From: Nocardiopsis algeriensis
Lineage (GTDB): Bacteria > Actinomycetota > Actinomycetes > Streptosporangiales > Streptosporangiaceae
Length of the DNA: 64,000 bases
NCBI RefSeq assembly: GCF_014203695.1
Contig: NZ_JACHJO010000007.1
Location: forward strand, 236,395 to 300,394
Direction: 5' to 3'
A program made the position numbers and the translations under genes. Shown piece by piece: positions 24,127 through 32,186 of the stretch. Position 1 is the stretch's first letter. Each line of letters opens with the position of its first letter. The notes under the pieces are model-generated. The model searched no databases, had not been told where the DNA came from, and saw only the letters and a program-made list of their open reading frames with translations.

Positions 24127-25392
24127 TCACACGTCCCCCGGAACGGGGTCCACCTCCCAACCGACCTGGCCCCGCTGGGCGTTGACAAGGGCCACCATGT
24201 TGCCCGGGGGGTGGATGTTGTCACTGATCATCTGGTGGGCCTCACCGATCCGGTCGAAGTCCACCACCTCGCTCACACACGGGTCCACCTGGCCGTTGGC
24301 CACCAGGTCGATGGCCATCCGGCACTGCGCGGGCGAGGCGAAGTGCGAGCCCTGGAGCCTCTTGAGCCGCATCCACAGGAAGCGCAGGTCGATGTCGGCC
24401 TGGAAACCGGACGTCGCCCCGCAGGTCACCACCATTCCCTCGTTGTCGCACAGGTACAGCGAGGTGGGCAGCGTGTCGGCCCCCGTGTGCTCGAAGACGA
24501 TCCGCGGCGACCTGCGCTCCCCCAGTACCTCCCAGAACGCACGGCCGAAGGCGCGCACGCCACCGAACCACGCCGCGTAGGCGTCGGCGTCGGACTCGTC
24601 GGGCACCCTGCCCCAGTGGTCGAACTCGGTGCGCAGGATCGTGCCCACCGCGCCGAGGTCCCGGCACACCTTGGCCTTGGCCTCGCTGGAGACCACCGCC
24701 ACGGCCCGGCCGCCGGCGTTGCGGACCAGCTGGATCGCCGCGGTTCCCAGGCCTCCGGCCCCGCCCCAGATCAGCACCGGGTCGCCCGGCCGGACCACGT
24801 TGGGGTACCAGCCGAAGAGCTGCCGGTAGGCGGTCGCGACACTGGCCAGGAATCCGGCGGCCTGGTCCCAGGGCAGGTGCGCGGGCTTGGGGTGGCACTG
24901 GACGTCCCTGACCAGGGTGAACTGACCGAAGGAGCCGTGGTTGTTCTCGTAGCCCCACACCCGCATGCTCGTGGAGGCGACCGGGTCGCGGCCCAGGCGG
25001 ATGTCCTCGGAGCTCTCGTCCCACTGGCCGGGGGCGACGATGACGTGGTCACCGACCTTCACCCCGCGCACGTTCTCCCCCACCGCCCAGACGATGCCGG
25101 AGCAGTCGGAGCCGCCGACGTGGTAGTCCTCCGTCCGTCCCTGCTTGCGGCGCATCGCGATGACGTCGACCGGGTGGGCCTTGGCCGCCCAGACGTTGTT
25201 GTAGTTCACCCCCGCGGCCATGCTGTAGACGAGCACGTGCTCGGGTTCGAGCTCGGGAACCGGGACGATCTCGTGGGCGAAGGCCTCGCGCGGCTCACCG
25301 TAGCGCTCGGGCCGGATGGTGAAGGCGTGCATGCGCTTCGGGACGTGACCGAGGGGAGGAGCCTCTCCGAGGTCGTACAGATCCTTGGGCAT
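24127..25392 (-). CDS. ccr: Crotonyl-CoA carboxylase/reductase
   Basis: 421 aa from ATG 25392 (start KDLYDLGEAPPLGHVP, matching the N-terminus of the Rhodobacter-type enzyme). The zinc-free MDR fold shows GVNYNNVWAA, GSDCSGIVWAVG, VWGYENNHGSFGQF, the nucleotide site WGGAGGLGTAAIQL, FEHTGADT and LQGSHFA. These include the Asn, the Glu of WGYEN and the His of GSHF that hold CO2 in characterised Ccr enzymes. The family reductively carboxylates crotonyl-CoA or longer enoyl-CoAs with NADPH and CO2 to ethylmalonyl-CoA or analogues, the usual source of unusual PKS extender units; it can also serve acetate assimilation. It is upstream of and co-directional with the cvn and PKS genes. Confidence 0.9.
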   Translation of the reverse strand: MPKDLYDLGEAPPLGHVPKRMHAFTIRPERYGEPREAFAHEIVPVPELEPEHVLVYSMAAGVNYNNVWAAKAHPVDVIAMRRKQGRTEDYHVGGSDCSGIVWAVGENVRGVKVGDHVIVAPGQWDESSEDIRLGRDPVASTSMRVWGYENNHGSFGQFTLVRDVQCHPKPAHLPWDQAAGFLASVATAYRQLFGWYPNVVRPGDPVLIWGGAGGLGTAAIQLVRNAGGRAVAVVSSEAKAKVCRDLGAVGTILRTEFDHWGRVPDESDADAYAAWFGGVRAFGRAFWEVLGERRSPRIVFEHTGADTLPTSLYLCDNEGMVVTCGATSGFQADIDLRFLWMRLKRLQGSHFASPAQCRMAIDLVANGQVDPCVSEVVDFDRIGEAHQMISDNIHPPGNMVALVNAQRGQVGWEVDPVPGDV

Positions 25393-25903
25393 GGGGGGCG
25401 GATTCCTTTCCACAACCAGGGGGCAGCGGGTGTGACGTGGAACACCCTGGAGTCGTCGGGCCCGCGGGGTGGCCGGCCGGCAACCGGAGGAAAGGAAAAG
25501 AGCCCTGCGCAGCCGCTCCCGCAGCACCTCGTGAAGGTCTGGAAACCCCACGTGACCGGGGGAGAAAAGACAGGGTCATGGTCCTCCTGGCGGCCGGCCC
25601 GCCTGGGGGAGAGCGGGGGGAACCGCTGCGCTGCGGTCCCTTTCGACGTCAGGAGACTACACGGCCGGGCGCACCGGTGTCGTCGTGCGAAAGTCCCTGA
25701 TTCGCTTCCCGGCAAGGGATCCGAGCCCGGGAAGCCCGTCCCGGCGACCGCGCCTCCCCCGCCGGCGGAGCGGGCGCCGGGACGGCGGGGACAGCGGGGA
25801 CGCCGTGGTGCCAGGTGCGCCGGGTCGGGGACGGAAGGCTCTCCGCGCGAGGTGACCGGAGGCGCGAGGCCCCCGCGGTCGGCACGGGACATCGGAACCC
25901 CGG

Positions 25904-25937
25904 CCCGTTCCGTGGCCGCATGCGGCCACGGAACGGG
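25904..25937. repeat. Perfect 34-bp palindrome
   Basis: Arms of 17 bp (CCCGTTCCGTGGCCGCA at 25904-25920 and its exact complement at 25921-25937) with no spacer. It could form a strong hairpin or cruciform about 90 bp before the peptidase start codon. Transcription-terminator, attenuator or protein-binding roles are all open. Confidence 0.75.
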
Positions 25938-25941
25938 TTCA

Positions 25942-25953
25942 TGACATATGTCA
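25942..25953. promoter_or_regulatory. Palindrome TGACATATGTCA, possible operator
   Basis: A perfect 12-bp palindrome 4 bp after the larger one and 72 bp before the peptidase start. It shares the TGACAT/ATGTCA half-sites of the palindrome at 61654-61668. No regulator is assigned. Confidence 0.4.
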
Positions 25954-26025
25954 GTGTTGCCCGGAGAATCCCACTACGTACGGTGTCGGGGACGACTCCC
26001 CGTGACGAGTGGAGGAACACCCCCC

Positions 26026-27663
26026 GTGCGCAGAACACGCACCGCGGCCACAGCGCTGGCTGTCGCCCTCGCCGCTTCCCTCGCGGCGAGCCCGACAGCC
26101 GCCGCGGACCCCGCCGCCGAGAACCCCCTGGCCGAGTTCCACGAACAGGAGGTCGTCTGGGCCCCCTGCGAGGAGAGGTCCCTGTCAGGGCTGGAGTGCG
26201 CCGAGATCGAGGTACCCCTCGACCACTCCGACCCCGAGGGCCGGCGCATCACCATCGCCATCAGCCGCAACGCCGCATCGGACCCCGAGCAGCGCCGCGG
26301 CATCCTGCTCACCAACCCGGGCGGACCGGGCGGCACCGGCCGCCACCTGGCCCTGGACCCCGACCCGTCCTCGAACCTGTGGGGCTACGGCCACCAGCGC
26401 GTCGCCGAGGCCTACGACATCATCGGGATGGATCCGCGCGGCAGCGGCGCGTCCGGTCCCCACCTGGACTGCGGCATGCCGATGACGCTCCATCCTCCCC
26501 GGCCCGACGACAGCGAGTTCTCGTCGATCACCCGCACCTCCATCGCCTTCCAGCGGGGCTGCGAGCGCAACCACGGCGACCTCCTCCAGCACGTCACCAC
26601 CGCCGCCACCGCCCGCGACATGGACGTGATCCGGGCCGCGCTGGGCGAGGAGAAGCTGAACTACATCGGCGCCTCCTACGGCACCTACCTCGGCGCGGTG
26701 TACGGGAGTCTGTTCCCCGAGCGCCTGGACCGCAGCGTGCTGGACTCCTCCGTTGTCCCCGACGGCATGTGGCGCGGGGTGCTCACGCTCCAGGCCGAGG
26801 GCTACCGGCGCAACGTGGAGCGCTACTCCGAGTGGCTGGCCGGGTACGACGGCCTGCTCGGCTTCGGCAGCACGGCGGAGGAGGTCATGGAGACCCTCGA
26901 CGCCGCACACGGCGAGCTCGAGGAGAACCCCCGGTACGACATCCCCGGCCTGCCGGAGGGCGTGCCCTTCACCGCCGACGACTTCGACTTCTACGTCGGG
27001 CAGAGCGCCCGCTACCAGGGCTGGTGGGACGCCTACACCTCCGACCTCTTCCTCCTGGTCCACGGCCTGCCCTTCCCCGACCTCGAGCTCCCCGAGCCCG
27101 CCGTGCCCGACATCGAGCTCTCGAACGACGCTCTGATGACCGCGATCCTCTGCGAGGCGGAGTGGCCCTCCCGACTCTCGGAGTACTACGCGGACATGCG
27201 CAGGGTGCGGGAGGAGAGCCCCTACGGGATCGGCGTCAACTGGCACTCGCCGCTTCCGTGCACCTTCGCCTCGGAGAAGCCGGCCCAGCCGCTGGTGGAG
27301 CTGGAACGCGACGGCTATCCGGCGGGCCTGGTCATCGCCGGGGAGTTCGACCCCCAGACGGTCTACGAGGGCGGTCCGCAGATGGCCGACCGTCTCGGGC
27401 ACGGGCTGATCACCGTCACCGACGAGGGCGGACACGGCTTCTACGGGATGGCGGGGCTGGAGTGCGTCGACGACGCGGTCGACGCCTACCTGGTGGACGG
27501 CGCCGCGCCCCAGGACCTCACCTGTGCGGGGCATCCCCGTGCCGAACTCGGCGGCCCCGCCACCCTGTCGGCACAGGAGCAGGGCTCGATGGTGGCCCGG
27601 GTGATGGAGAGCCGCGACGAGGTCCTCGCCCCGTCTTCGGGCATGCACCCTCCGCTCCGCTAG
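26026..27663 (+). CDS. Secreted S33-family peptidase (tripeptidyl-aminopeptidase type)
   Basis: 545 aa from GTG 26026, preceded by GGAGG nine nt upstream. A Sec signal peptide (RRTRTAATALAVALAASLAA, cleavage near ASPTAAA) leads into an alpha/beta-hydrolase: oxyanion region LLTNPGGPGGTG, DPRGSGASG, nucleophile Ser in GASYGTYLG, Asp in AGEFDPQT and His in EGGHGFYG, followed by the C-terminal TAP-like domain. Members of this group (SlpD/SlpE/TAP) remove N-terminal tripeptides from exported proteins in Streptomyces. The enzyme is predicted extracellular. It is monocistronic and ends at a strong hairpin. Confidence 0.88.
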   Translation: MRRTRTAATALAVALAASLAASPTAAADPAAENPLAEFHEQEVVWAPCEERSLSGLECAEIEVPLDHSDPEGRRITIAISRNAASDPEQRRGILLTNPGGPGGTGRHLALDPDPSSNLWGYGHQRVAEAYDIIGMDPRGSGASGPHLDCGMPMTLHPPRPDDSEFSSITRTSIAFQRGCERNHGDLLQHVTTAATARDMDVIRAALGEEKLNYIGASYGTYLGAVYGSLFPERLDRSVLDSSVVPDGMWRGVLTLQAEGYRRNVERYSEWLAGYDGLLGFGSTAEEVMETLDAAHGELEENPRYDIPGLPEGVPFTADDFDFYVGQSARYQGWWDAYTSDLFLLVHGLPFPDLELPEPAVPDIELSNDALMTAILCEAEWPSRLSEYYADMRRVREESPYGIGVNWHSPLPCTFASEKPAQPLVELERDGYPAGLVIAGEFDPQTVYEGGPQMADRLGHGLITVTDEGGHGFYGMAGLECVDDAVDAYLVDGAAPQDLTCAGHPRAELGGPATLSAQEQGSMVARVMESRDEVLAPSSGMHPPLR

Positions 27664-27679
27664 GGGTGTGCGCAACGGC

Positions 27680-27710
27680 GGCGGCCCGCACCGGGAAAGT
27701 GCGGGCCGCC
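27680..27710. terminator. Terminator hairpin after the peptidase gene
   Basis: A perfect 12-bp stem (GGCGGCCCGCAC / GTGCGGGCCGCC) with loop CGGGAAA, 16 bp after the stop. It also faces the convergent lipoprotein gene and may serve both. Confidence 0.85.
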
Positions 27711-27765
27711 CTGCCTCTCCGGGTCCTGCGCCTGCGGTCGGCGGGGCGGGCCCGGAAGGGGACTG

Positions 27766-28338
27766 CTACCGTCCGGCGCCCTCCAGGGTGCCGGTGGTCT
27801 GGGCGTCGAGCTCGTGGATCAGGCAGAGGACCTCGCGGTCGCCGTAGTCCCAGCCGTCGCTGGTCGGGAACAGCGGGGTGTAGTACAGCTCGGAGTCCAG
27901 GTACGAGACGCCGACGAAGGTCTCGAAGGCGGGCTCGCAGATCGCAGCGGACATCTCGGAGACGCGGTCCTCACCCGGGTAGTCGCCCGACTCCGCGATG
28001 TCCTCGACGTGGTACACCTCGAAGTCGTGCGGCTCGCTGCAGTCGACCTTGGGCACCGAGGAGACGGAGTCGTCCCAGTTGGTCTCCATCTCGTTCATGC
28101 AGTCGCCCAGGTAGACGTCGAAGACGTCGGTGTCCTCGGGCCCCGCGGGCGCGTCGGTGACCTCGGTCTCGGGGGCGCTCGTCTCCACCGGCTCGGGGGT
28201 GGTGGTCTCCAGCTCGCCGCCGAGCCCGGGCGGCAGGACGGGGAAGCCACACGCCGACAGCGACAGCAGCGCGCCGGCAGCGGCCAGGGAACCGAGAAGG
28301 ATGCGGCCGTGGGGCGTGCGGCGCGTTTCGGACATCAT
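27766..28338 (-). CDS. Lipoprotein with Septum_form-like domain (copy 1)
   Basis: 190 aa from ATG 28338 (an adjacent ATG at 28335 is equally possible; GTGGAG precedes both). A lipoprotein signal ends in the lipobox LSAC|G. A Thr/Pro/Glu-rich linker follows, then a domain with DVYLGDCMN, VDCSEPHDFEVYH, CEPAFETFVG and REVLCLIHE. The GDC / C..PH / C / C pattern with paired cysteines is that of the Septum_form (DUF4352-neighbouring) actinobacterial extracellular domain, whose function is unsettled. Its neighbour at 28485 is a paralogue in the same orientation. Confidence 0.8.
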   Translation of the reverse strand: MMSETRRTPHGRILLGSLAAAGALLSLSACGFPVLPPGLGGELETTTPEPVETSAPETEVTDAPAGPEDTDVFDVYLGDCMNEMETNWDDSVSSVPKVDCSEPHDFEVYHVEDIAESGDYPGEDRVSEMSAAICEPAFETFVGVSYLDSELYYTPLFPTSDGWDYGDREVLCLIHELDAQTTGTLEGAGR

Positions 28339-28484
28339 GGCAACTCCACTGAAATATCTACTCAAGTACCAACCGCGGGGTATCTCGTCGGCACTTATCC
28401 AGATGCAGGAAAGAGGAAAAAGGTTCCGATCCCGGTCCGAACGGATCAGGTGATCGGAGGCACGCGGCCCCGCACCGCTGCCTG

Positions 28485-28964
28485 CTATCGGGCCGAACCC
28501 TCGAGGGGGTCGGCGGTCTGCTCGGGCGCGGTGACGATGCAGAGGATCTCGCGGTCGCCGAAGCTGTCCCAGCTGGTGGCGTCGGGCATCAGGTAGTACA
28601 TGTCCATGGCCGACTCCGCGAAGGAGAGGCCGACGTACCCGTCGAACTCCGCGGTGCAGACCTCCTCGGCCTCGGTCACGACCGCCGCGTCACCGGGGAA
28701 GGTGTCGCCCTCCATGAGGTGGGAGTGGTAGATCTCCGAGTCGTGCGCCTCACCGCACTCGACCAGCGGGATGTCGGAGACCTCGCCCGAGGCCAGGCCC
28801 GTCTCCAGATCGGAGTAGTTGAAGCAGTCTCCGACGGAGAGTGTGAAGACGTTGCCCGTGCCGAGGAGGTCGGCGACGATTCCGCAGCCGGCGACCGCCA
28901 GTGCGGAACCCGCGGCGAGGCCGGAGAGGAGAAGGGCGCGGGCAGTGGGGGGAACAGAGGACAT
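28485..28964 (-). CDS. Lipoprotein with Septum_form-like domain (copy 2)
   Basis: 159 aa from ATG 28964 (GGAG seven nt upstream). The lipobox is VAGC|G. The mature domain repeats the pattern of its neighbour: LSVGDCFNYSD, VECGEAHDSEIYH, CTAEFDGYVGLSF and DREILCIVT. It lacks the acidic Pro/Thr linker of copy 1. The two genes are 146 bp apart with the same order of motifs, so they arose by tandem duplication and then diverged. Predicted to be anchored on the outer face of the membrane. Confidence 0.8.
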   Translation of the reverse strand: MSSVPPTARALLLSGLAAGSALAVAGCGIVADLLGTGNVFTLSVGDCFNYSDLETGLASGEVSDIPLVECGEAHDSEIYHSHLMEGDTFPGDAAVVTEAEEVCTAEFDGYVGLSFAESAMDMYYLMPDATSWDSFGDREILCIVTAPEQTADPLEGSAR

Positions 28965-29176
28965 GCTCGAACTCCGAAGGGGAATGTGGGGAAACGGCGC
29001 CGGGGGTGGACGCCGCGACAACAATTCACCGGGCGGGGTCCGGTGTCAACGCAATTTCGAATATCGCTTTTCGCGCTCGCTCACCAACACATCGTGATGA
29101 GGCCTTTCCCCGGCCGGTGGAGCCATCACAGCACAGGGCTGTGACAGTTTCTCCTCCGCACGTCCTCGGAAAGCCG

Positions 29177-29206
29177 ACGGGGCCCCGGTGTCGACCGGAG
29201 CCCCGT
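29177..29206 (-). terminator. Hairpin after the downstream tRNA-Lys
   Basis: Stem ACGGGGC/GCCCCGT plus inner CCGG/CCGG with one mismatch, starting 7 nt after the 3' end of the tRNA on the minus strand. Probable tRNA transcript terminator. Confidence 0.6.
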
Positions 29207-29213
29207 CCTGCGG

Positions 29214-29286
<73 letters not shown>

Positions 29287-29412
29287 CTGCTGTCCCGCCC
29301 GGACTCTCGTCCCGTTCGGCAGCGGTTCAACTCTACCGGATCCGGCGGGCGGGCCGCGCCGCCCGCCGTGTGGGGAGCACCACCCGGCGGCGCAGGGCCC
29401 GGGAAAGCGAGC

Positions 29413-29442
29413 GGCTCCGGCGGAGATCCCTCCACCGGAGCC
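29413..29442 (-). terminator. Hairpin between the two tRNA-Lys genes
   Basis: A perfect 8-bp stem GGCTCCGG/CCGGAGCC with a 14-nt loop, 5 nt after the 3' end of the upstream tRNA on the minus strand. It sits where the first copy also has its hairpin, so each tRNA seems to be its own unit. Confidence 0.6.
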
Positions 29443-29447
29443 TTCGG

Positions 29448-29520
<73 letters not shown>

Positions 29521-29657
29521 CCGCCGCTGCGTCCGTGCCCCTCACTCGCGGCACTTCCTGGCGACGCCGTTAACTCTAGCAGGACCTCAGGGCTGCCGCG
29601 AACCGGTCGACCGGCGCGCGGAGCCCGCCGAAGGCGCCCCCGAAGGGACGGGGGCGG

Positions 29658-29843
29658 TCAGGCGAAGGCCAGGACCAGGGCCACGATCAACGCGATCGCC
29701 GCCACCGCTCCCACGACCGCCAGGACGATCGGCAGGACCGGACGGCGCGGGGGCTCCTCCGGCTCGGGGTTCTGGTCGACGAAACGGCGGAAGTGCTGCG
29801 TGGTTCCCGCCGGGTCCAGGTTGGGATCAGTGTTGTCTGTCAT
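29658..29843 (-). CDS. Small single-pass membrane protein
   Basis: 61 aa. A hydrophilic, acidic and proline-rich N-terminus (to about residue 36, ending PPRRP) is followed by one hydrophobic helix (VLPIVLAVVGAVAAIALIVA). Positive residues before the helix predict an N-in orientation. The ribosome site is weak. The composition is typical of actinobacterial small membrane hypotheticals; no function is assigned. Confidence 0.55.
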   Translation of the reverse strand: MTDNTDPNLDPAGTTQHFRRFVDQNPEPEEPPRRPVLPIVLAVVGAVAAIALIVALVLAFA

Positions 29844-30052
29844 GGAATCGACACTAGCGACTCACCGGGGTTCTGTGCACCAAGGGAGAGTCCACATCTC
29901 CCGTTGTTCCCGGGTCGGAAGGGCCTTCGCCACCGGCTCCGCCGCCGCGGCCCGAACACTTGCCGCCGCAGCCGTCGCTTGAAATCCTGGATCTCCCGTT
30001 TTCTCCCGCATCGCGTTGACTTCCGCACCACGACCGAAAGAAACTTTCCTCC

Positions 30053-30997
30053 ATGGCGCACATCTCGAAGCCTGCGGAAGACCGCGTGGGGCCCGGCACC
30101 GCCGTCCCCACCACCGTGCTCCGTATCCGCTCCCTGCTGCCCTCCCTCGCCCCCTCCGAGCGCAGGGTCGCCCAGCGCATCCTCGACGACCCCGAGCGGG
30201 TGTCCGCCTCCTCCATCACCCAGCTGGCCAAGGACTGCGCCACCTCCGAGGCCACCGTGATCCGGTTCTGCCGGACCATCGACCTCAGCGGCTACCGGGA
30301 GCTGCGTCTGGCCCTGGCCGCCGAGGTGGGCCAGGCCCGCGGGGCCAGGACCGCCGGCTCCGAGCTGTCCAGCGACATCAATCCCGACGACACCCTCGTG
30401 ACGGTCGTCCAGAAGATCGCCTACACCGACGCCCGCGCGGTCGAGGAGACCGGGACCGCGCTGGACACCGACACCCTGCGCACGGTCATCGACACGATGG
30501 CCGCGGCGCGCCGGATCGACGTGTACGGGGTGGGCGCGAGCGCGTTCGTCGGTGCCGACCTCCAGCAGAAGCTGCACCGCATCGGACTGACGTCGTTCGC
30601 CTGGTCAGACGCCCACGTGATGCTTACGAGCGCCGCGCTGCTCGACGAGCGCGACGTGGCGATCGGCATCTCGCACAGCGGCACCACCATCGACACGGTC
30701 CAGGCGCTGTCCGAGGCCGGCCGGCGGGGGGCGTGCACGGTGGCCGTCACCAACTTCCCCCGCTCCCCTATCGGCTTCGCCGACCACGTCCTGACCACGG
30801 CGGCCCGGGAGACGACCTTCCGCTCGGGGGCGACGGCCAGCAGACTGGCCCAGCTGACCGTGGTGGACTGCCTCTTCGTCGGGCTGGCGCAGAGCCGCTA
30901 CGCCGACAGCCGCGCCGCCCTCGAGACCACCGCCGAGGCGGTGCGGGGGCTGCGGATCCAGGACGAGAGGCGCCGCCGCGGCGCGGGCAACGGATGA
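30053..30997 (+). CDS. murR: MurR/RpiR-family transcriptional regulator
   Basis: 314 aa. The N-terminal RpiR-type HTH is visible (PSLAPSERRVAQRILDDPE, then SSITQLAKDCATSEATVIRFCRTI), followed by a SIS domain (about residues 130-280) with DVYGVGASAFVGADLQQKL and the sugar-phosphate-binding GISHSGTTIDT. SIS regulators sense phosphosugars. It is 28 bp ahead of murQ in the same direction, so it probably controls MurNAc-6-phosphate use. A MurP-type PTS transporter is not in the window. Confidence 0.88.
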   Translation: MAHISKPAEDRVGPGTAVPTTVLRIRSLLPSLAPSERRVAQRILDDPERVSASSITQLAKDCATSEATVIRFCRTIDLSGYRELRLALAAEVGQARGARTAGSELSSDINPDDTLVTVVQKIAYTDARAVEETGTALDTDTLRTVIDTMAAARRIDVYGVGASAFVGADLQQKLHRIGLTSFAWSDAHVMLTSAALLDERDVAIGISHSGTTIDTVQALSEAGRRGACTVAVTNFPRSPIGFADHVLTTAARETTFRSGATASRLAQLTVVDCLFVGLAQSRYADSRAALETTAEAVRGLRIQDERRRRGAGNG

Positions 30998-31025
30998 CAC
31001 CGTGCGGACCGGACAGGAGGGCGTT

Positions 31026-32003
31026 GTGCGCAACGGCAGGAACCACACCCGGGAAGAGGCCTTCCTCCCACCGTCCCGGGGGAGGGCGGGCGAGGCGGTG
31101 ATCGTCCGCGCCCCCACCGAGGACCGCAACCCGGACACCCATGACATCGACCGGCTGCCGACCCTGGAGATCCTGCGGCGGATCAACGCCGAGGACGCCA
31201 CCGTCCCCGCCGCGGTGGGCGAAGCCCTGACCGAGCTGGCGCAGGCGGTGGAGATGGGGGTGGCCGCCCTGGAGGGCGGTGCGGCCATCCACTACTTCGG
31301 AGCGGGAACCTCGGGACGGATCGCCGCGCAGGACGCCGCGGAGCTCCCGCCGACCTACGGAGTTCCGCCGGAGTGGGTGGTGGCCCACCACGCGGGCGGC
31401 GCCGCGTCACTGGCGCAGGCGGTGGAGGGGATCGAGGACGACTGGGGGACGGGACGGGCGGACGCCGCGGACGTGGCCCCCGGGTCGCTGGTGGTCGGCC
31501 TGACCGCGAGCGGCCGCACCCCGTACGTGGGCGGTGCGCTGGAGACGGCCCGGGAGCGCTCGGCCTCGACCGTGCTGATCAGCGCCAACCCCAGGGCGCC
31601 GCTGGCGGCGGGCGTCGACGTGCACGTGGGGATGGACACCGGGGCCGAGGTGATCGCCGGGTCGACGCGCATGAAGGCGGGGACCGCGCAGAAGCTGGCC
31701 CTCAACGCGTTCTCCACCGCGGTGATGGTGCGGATGGGGCGCACCTATTCGAACCTGATGGTGGGGGTGGACGCCGGCAACGGGAAGCTGCGCGGCCGGG
31801 TGGTGACCATCCTGTCCCAGGCCACCGGGCTGGACGAGGACGCGTGCGCGCGGTCCCTGTCCGAGTCGGGTGGTGACACGCGGGTGGCGCTGATCTCCCT
31901 CCTGGCCGGGGTGGGGCCCGCCGCGGCCGTCGGTGCGCTCGCCGGCGCCCGGGGACGGGTGCGCGAGGCCCTGGCCGACCTGGGCGTACCCGGCCAGGTG
32001 TAA
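31026..32003 (+). CDS. murQ: N-acetylmuramic acid 6-phosphate etherase
   Basis: 325 aa from GTG 31026, chosen because AGGAGG lies 5-6 nt upstream (an in-frame GTG at 31002 lacks this). MurQ cleaves the lactyl ether of MurNAc-6-phosphate to GlcNAc-6-phosphate and D-lactate in the cytoplasm, during peptidoglycan recycling. The SIS fold shows YFGAGTSGRIAAQDAAELPPTYG, ASGRTPYV, GAEVIAGSTRMKAGTAQK and NLMV. The Glu of AAELPPTYG and of AVEGIEDD match the catalytic acid/base pair of the E. coli enzyme. It is the second gene of a murR-murQ operon and is followed by a hairpin. Confidence 0.93.
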   Translation: MRNGRNHTREEAFLPPSRGRAGEAVIVRAPTEDRNPDTHDIDRLPTLEILRRINAEDATVPAAVGEALTELAQAVEMGVAALEGGAAIHYFGAGTSGRIAAQDAAELPPTYGVPPEWVVAHHAGGAASLAQAVEGIEDDWGTGRADAADVAPGSLVVGLTASGRTPYVGGALETARERSASTVLISANPRAPLAAGVDVHVGMDTGAEVIAGSTRMKAGTAQKLALNAFSTAVMVRMGRTYSNLMVGVDAGNGKLRGRVVTILSQATGLDEDACARSLSESGGDTRVALISLLAGVGPAAAVGALAGARGRVREALADLGVPGQV

Positions 32004-32067
32004 CCGACCGCAGAGGCGAGGACCGCCTGGACGCGGTGATCCGAGAGCTCGGTGACGCGGGAGGATC

Positions 32068-32103
32068 GGCGCCGGCCCTCCTGTGCACGGGAGGGGCGGC
32101 GCC
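32068..32103 (+). terminator. Hairpin after murQ
   Basis: A 14-bp stem with one mismatch (GGCGCCGGCCCTCC / GGAGGGGCGGCGCC) 64 bp after the murQ stop, with an 8-nt loop. It separates murQ from the next plus-strand gene. Confidence 0.65.
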
Positions 32104-32186
32104 GGCCGCGCCCCTGCCGGCGGACGGGGCCGCCGGGGGAATTTTTTGCGCGTGCGCGCCCGTCGCGGGGCGGATAGGTTCCTCGC

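Larger units (their letters stand above)
25393..26025. other. Intergenic region between ccr and the peptidase gene
   Basis: A 633-bp gap between divergent genes. Several open frames cross it but none has family resemblance or a clear ribosome site. The distinct items are a 34-bp palindrome and a 12-bp palindrome near 25.9 kb, listed separately. Otherwise I see only GC-rich sequence. Confidence 0.5.
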
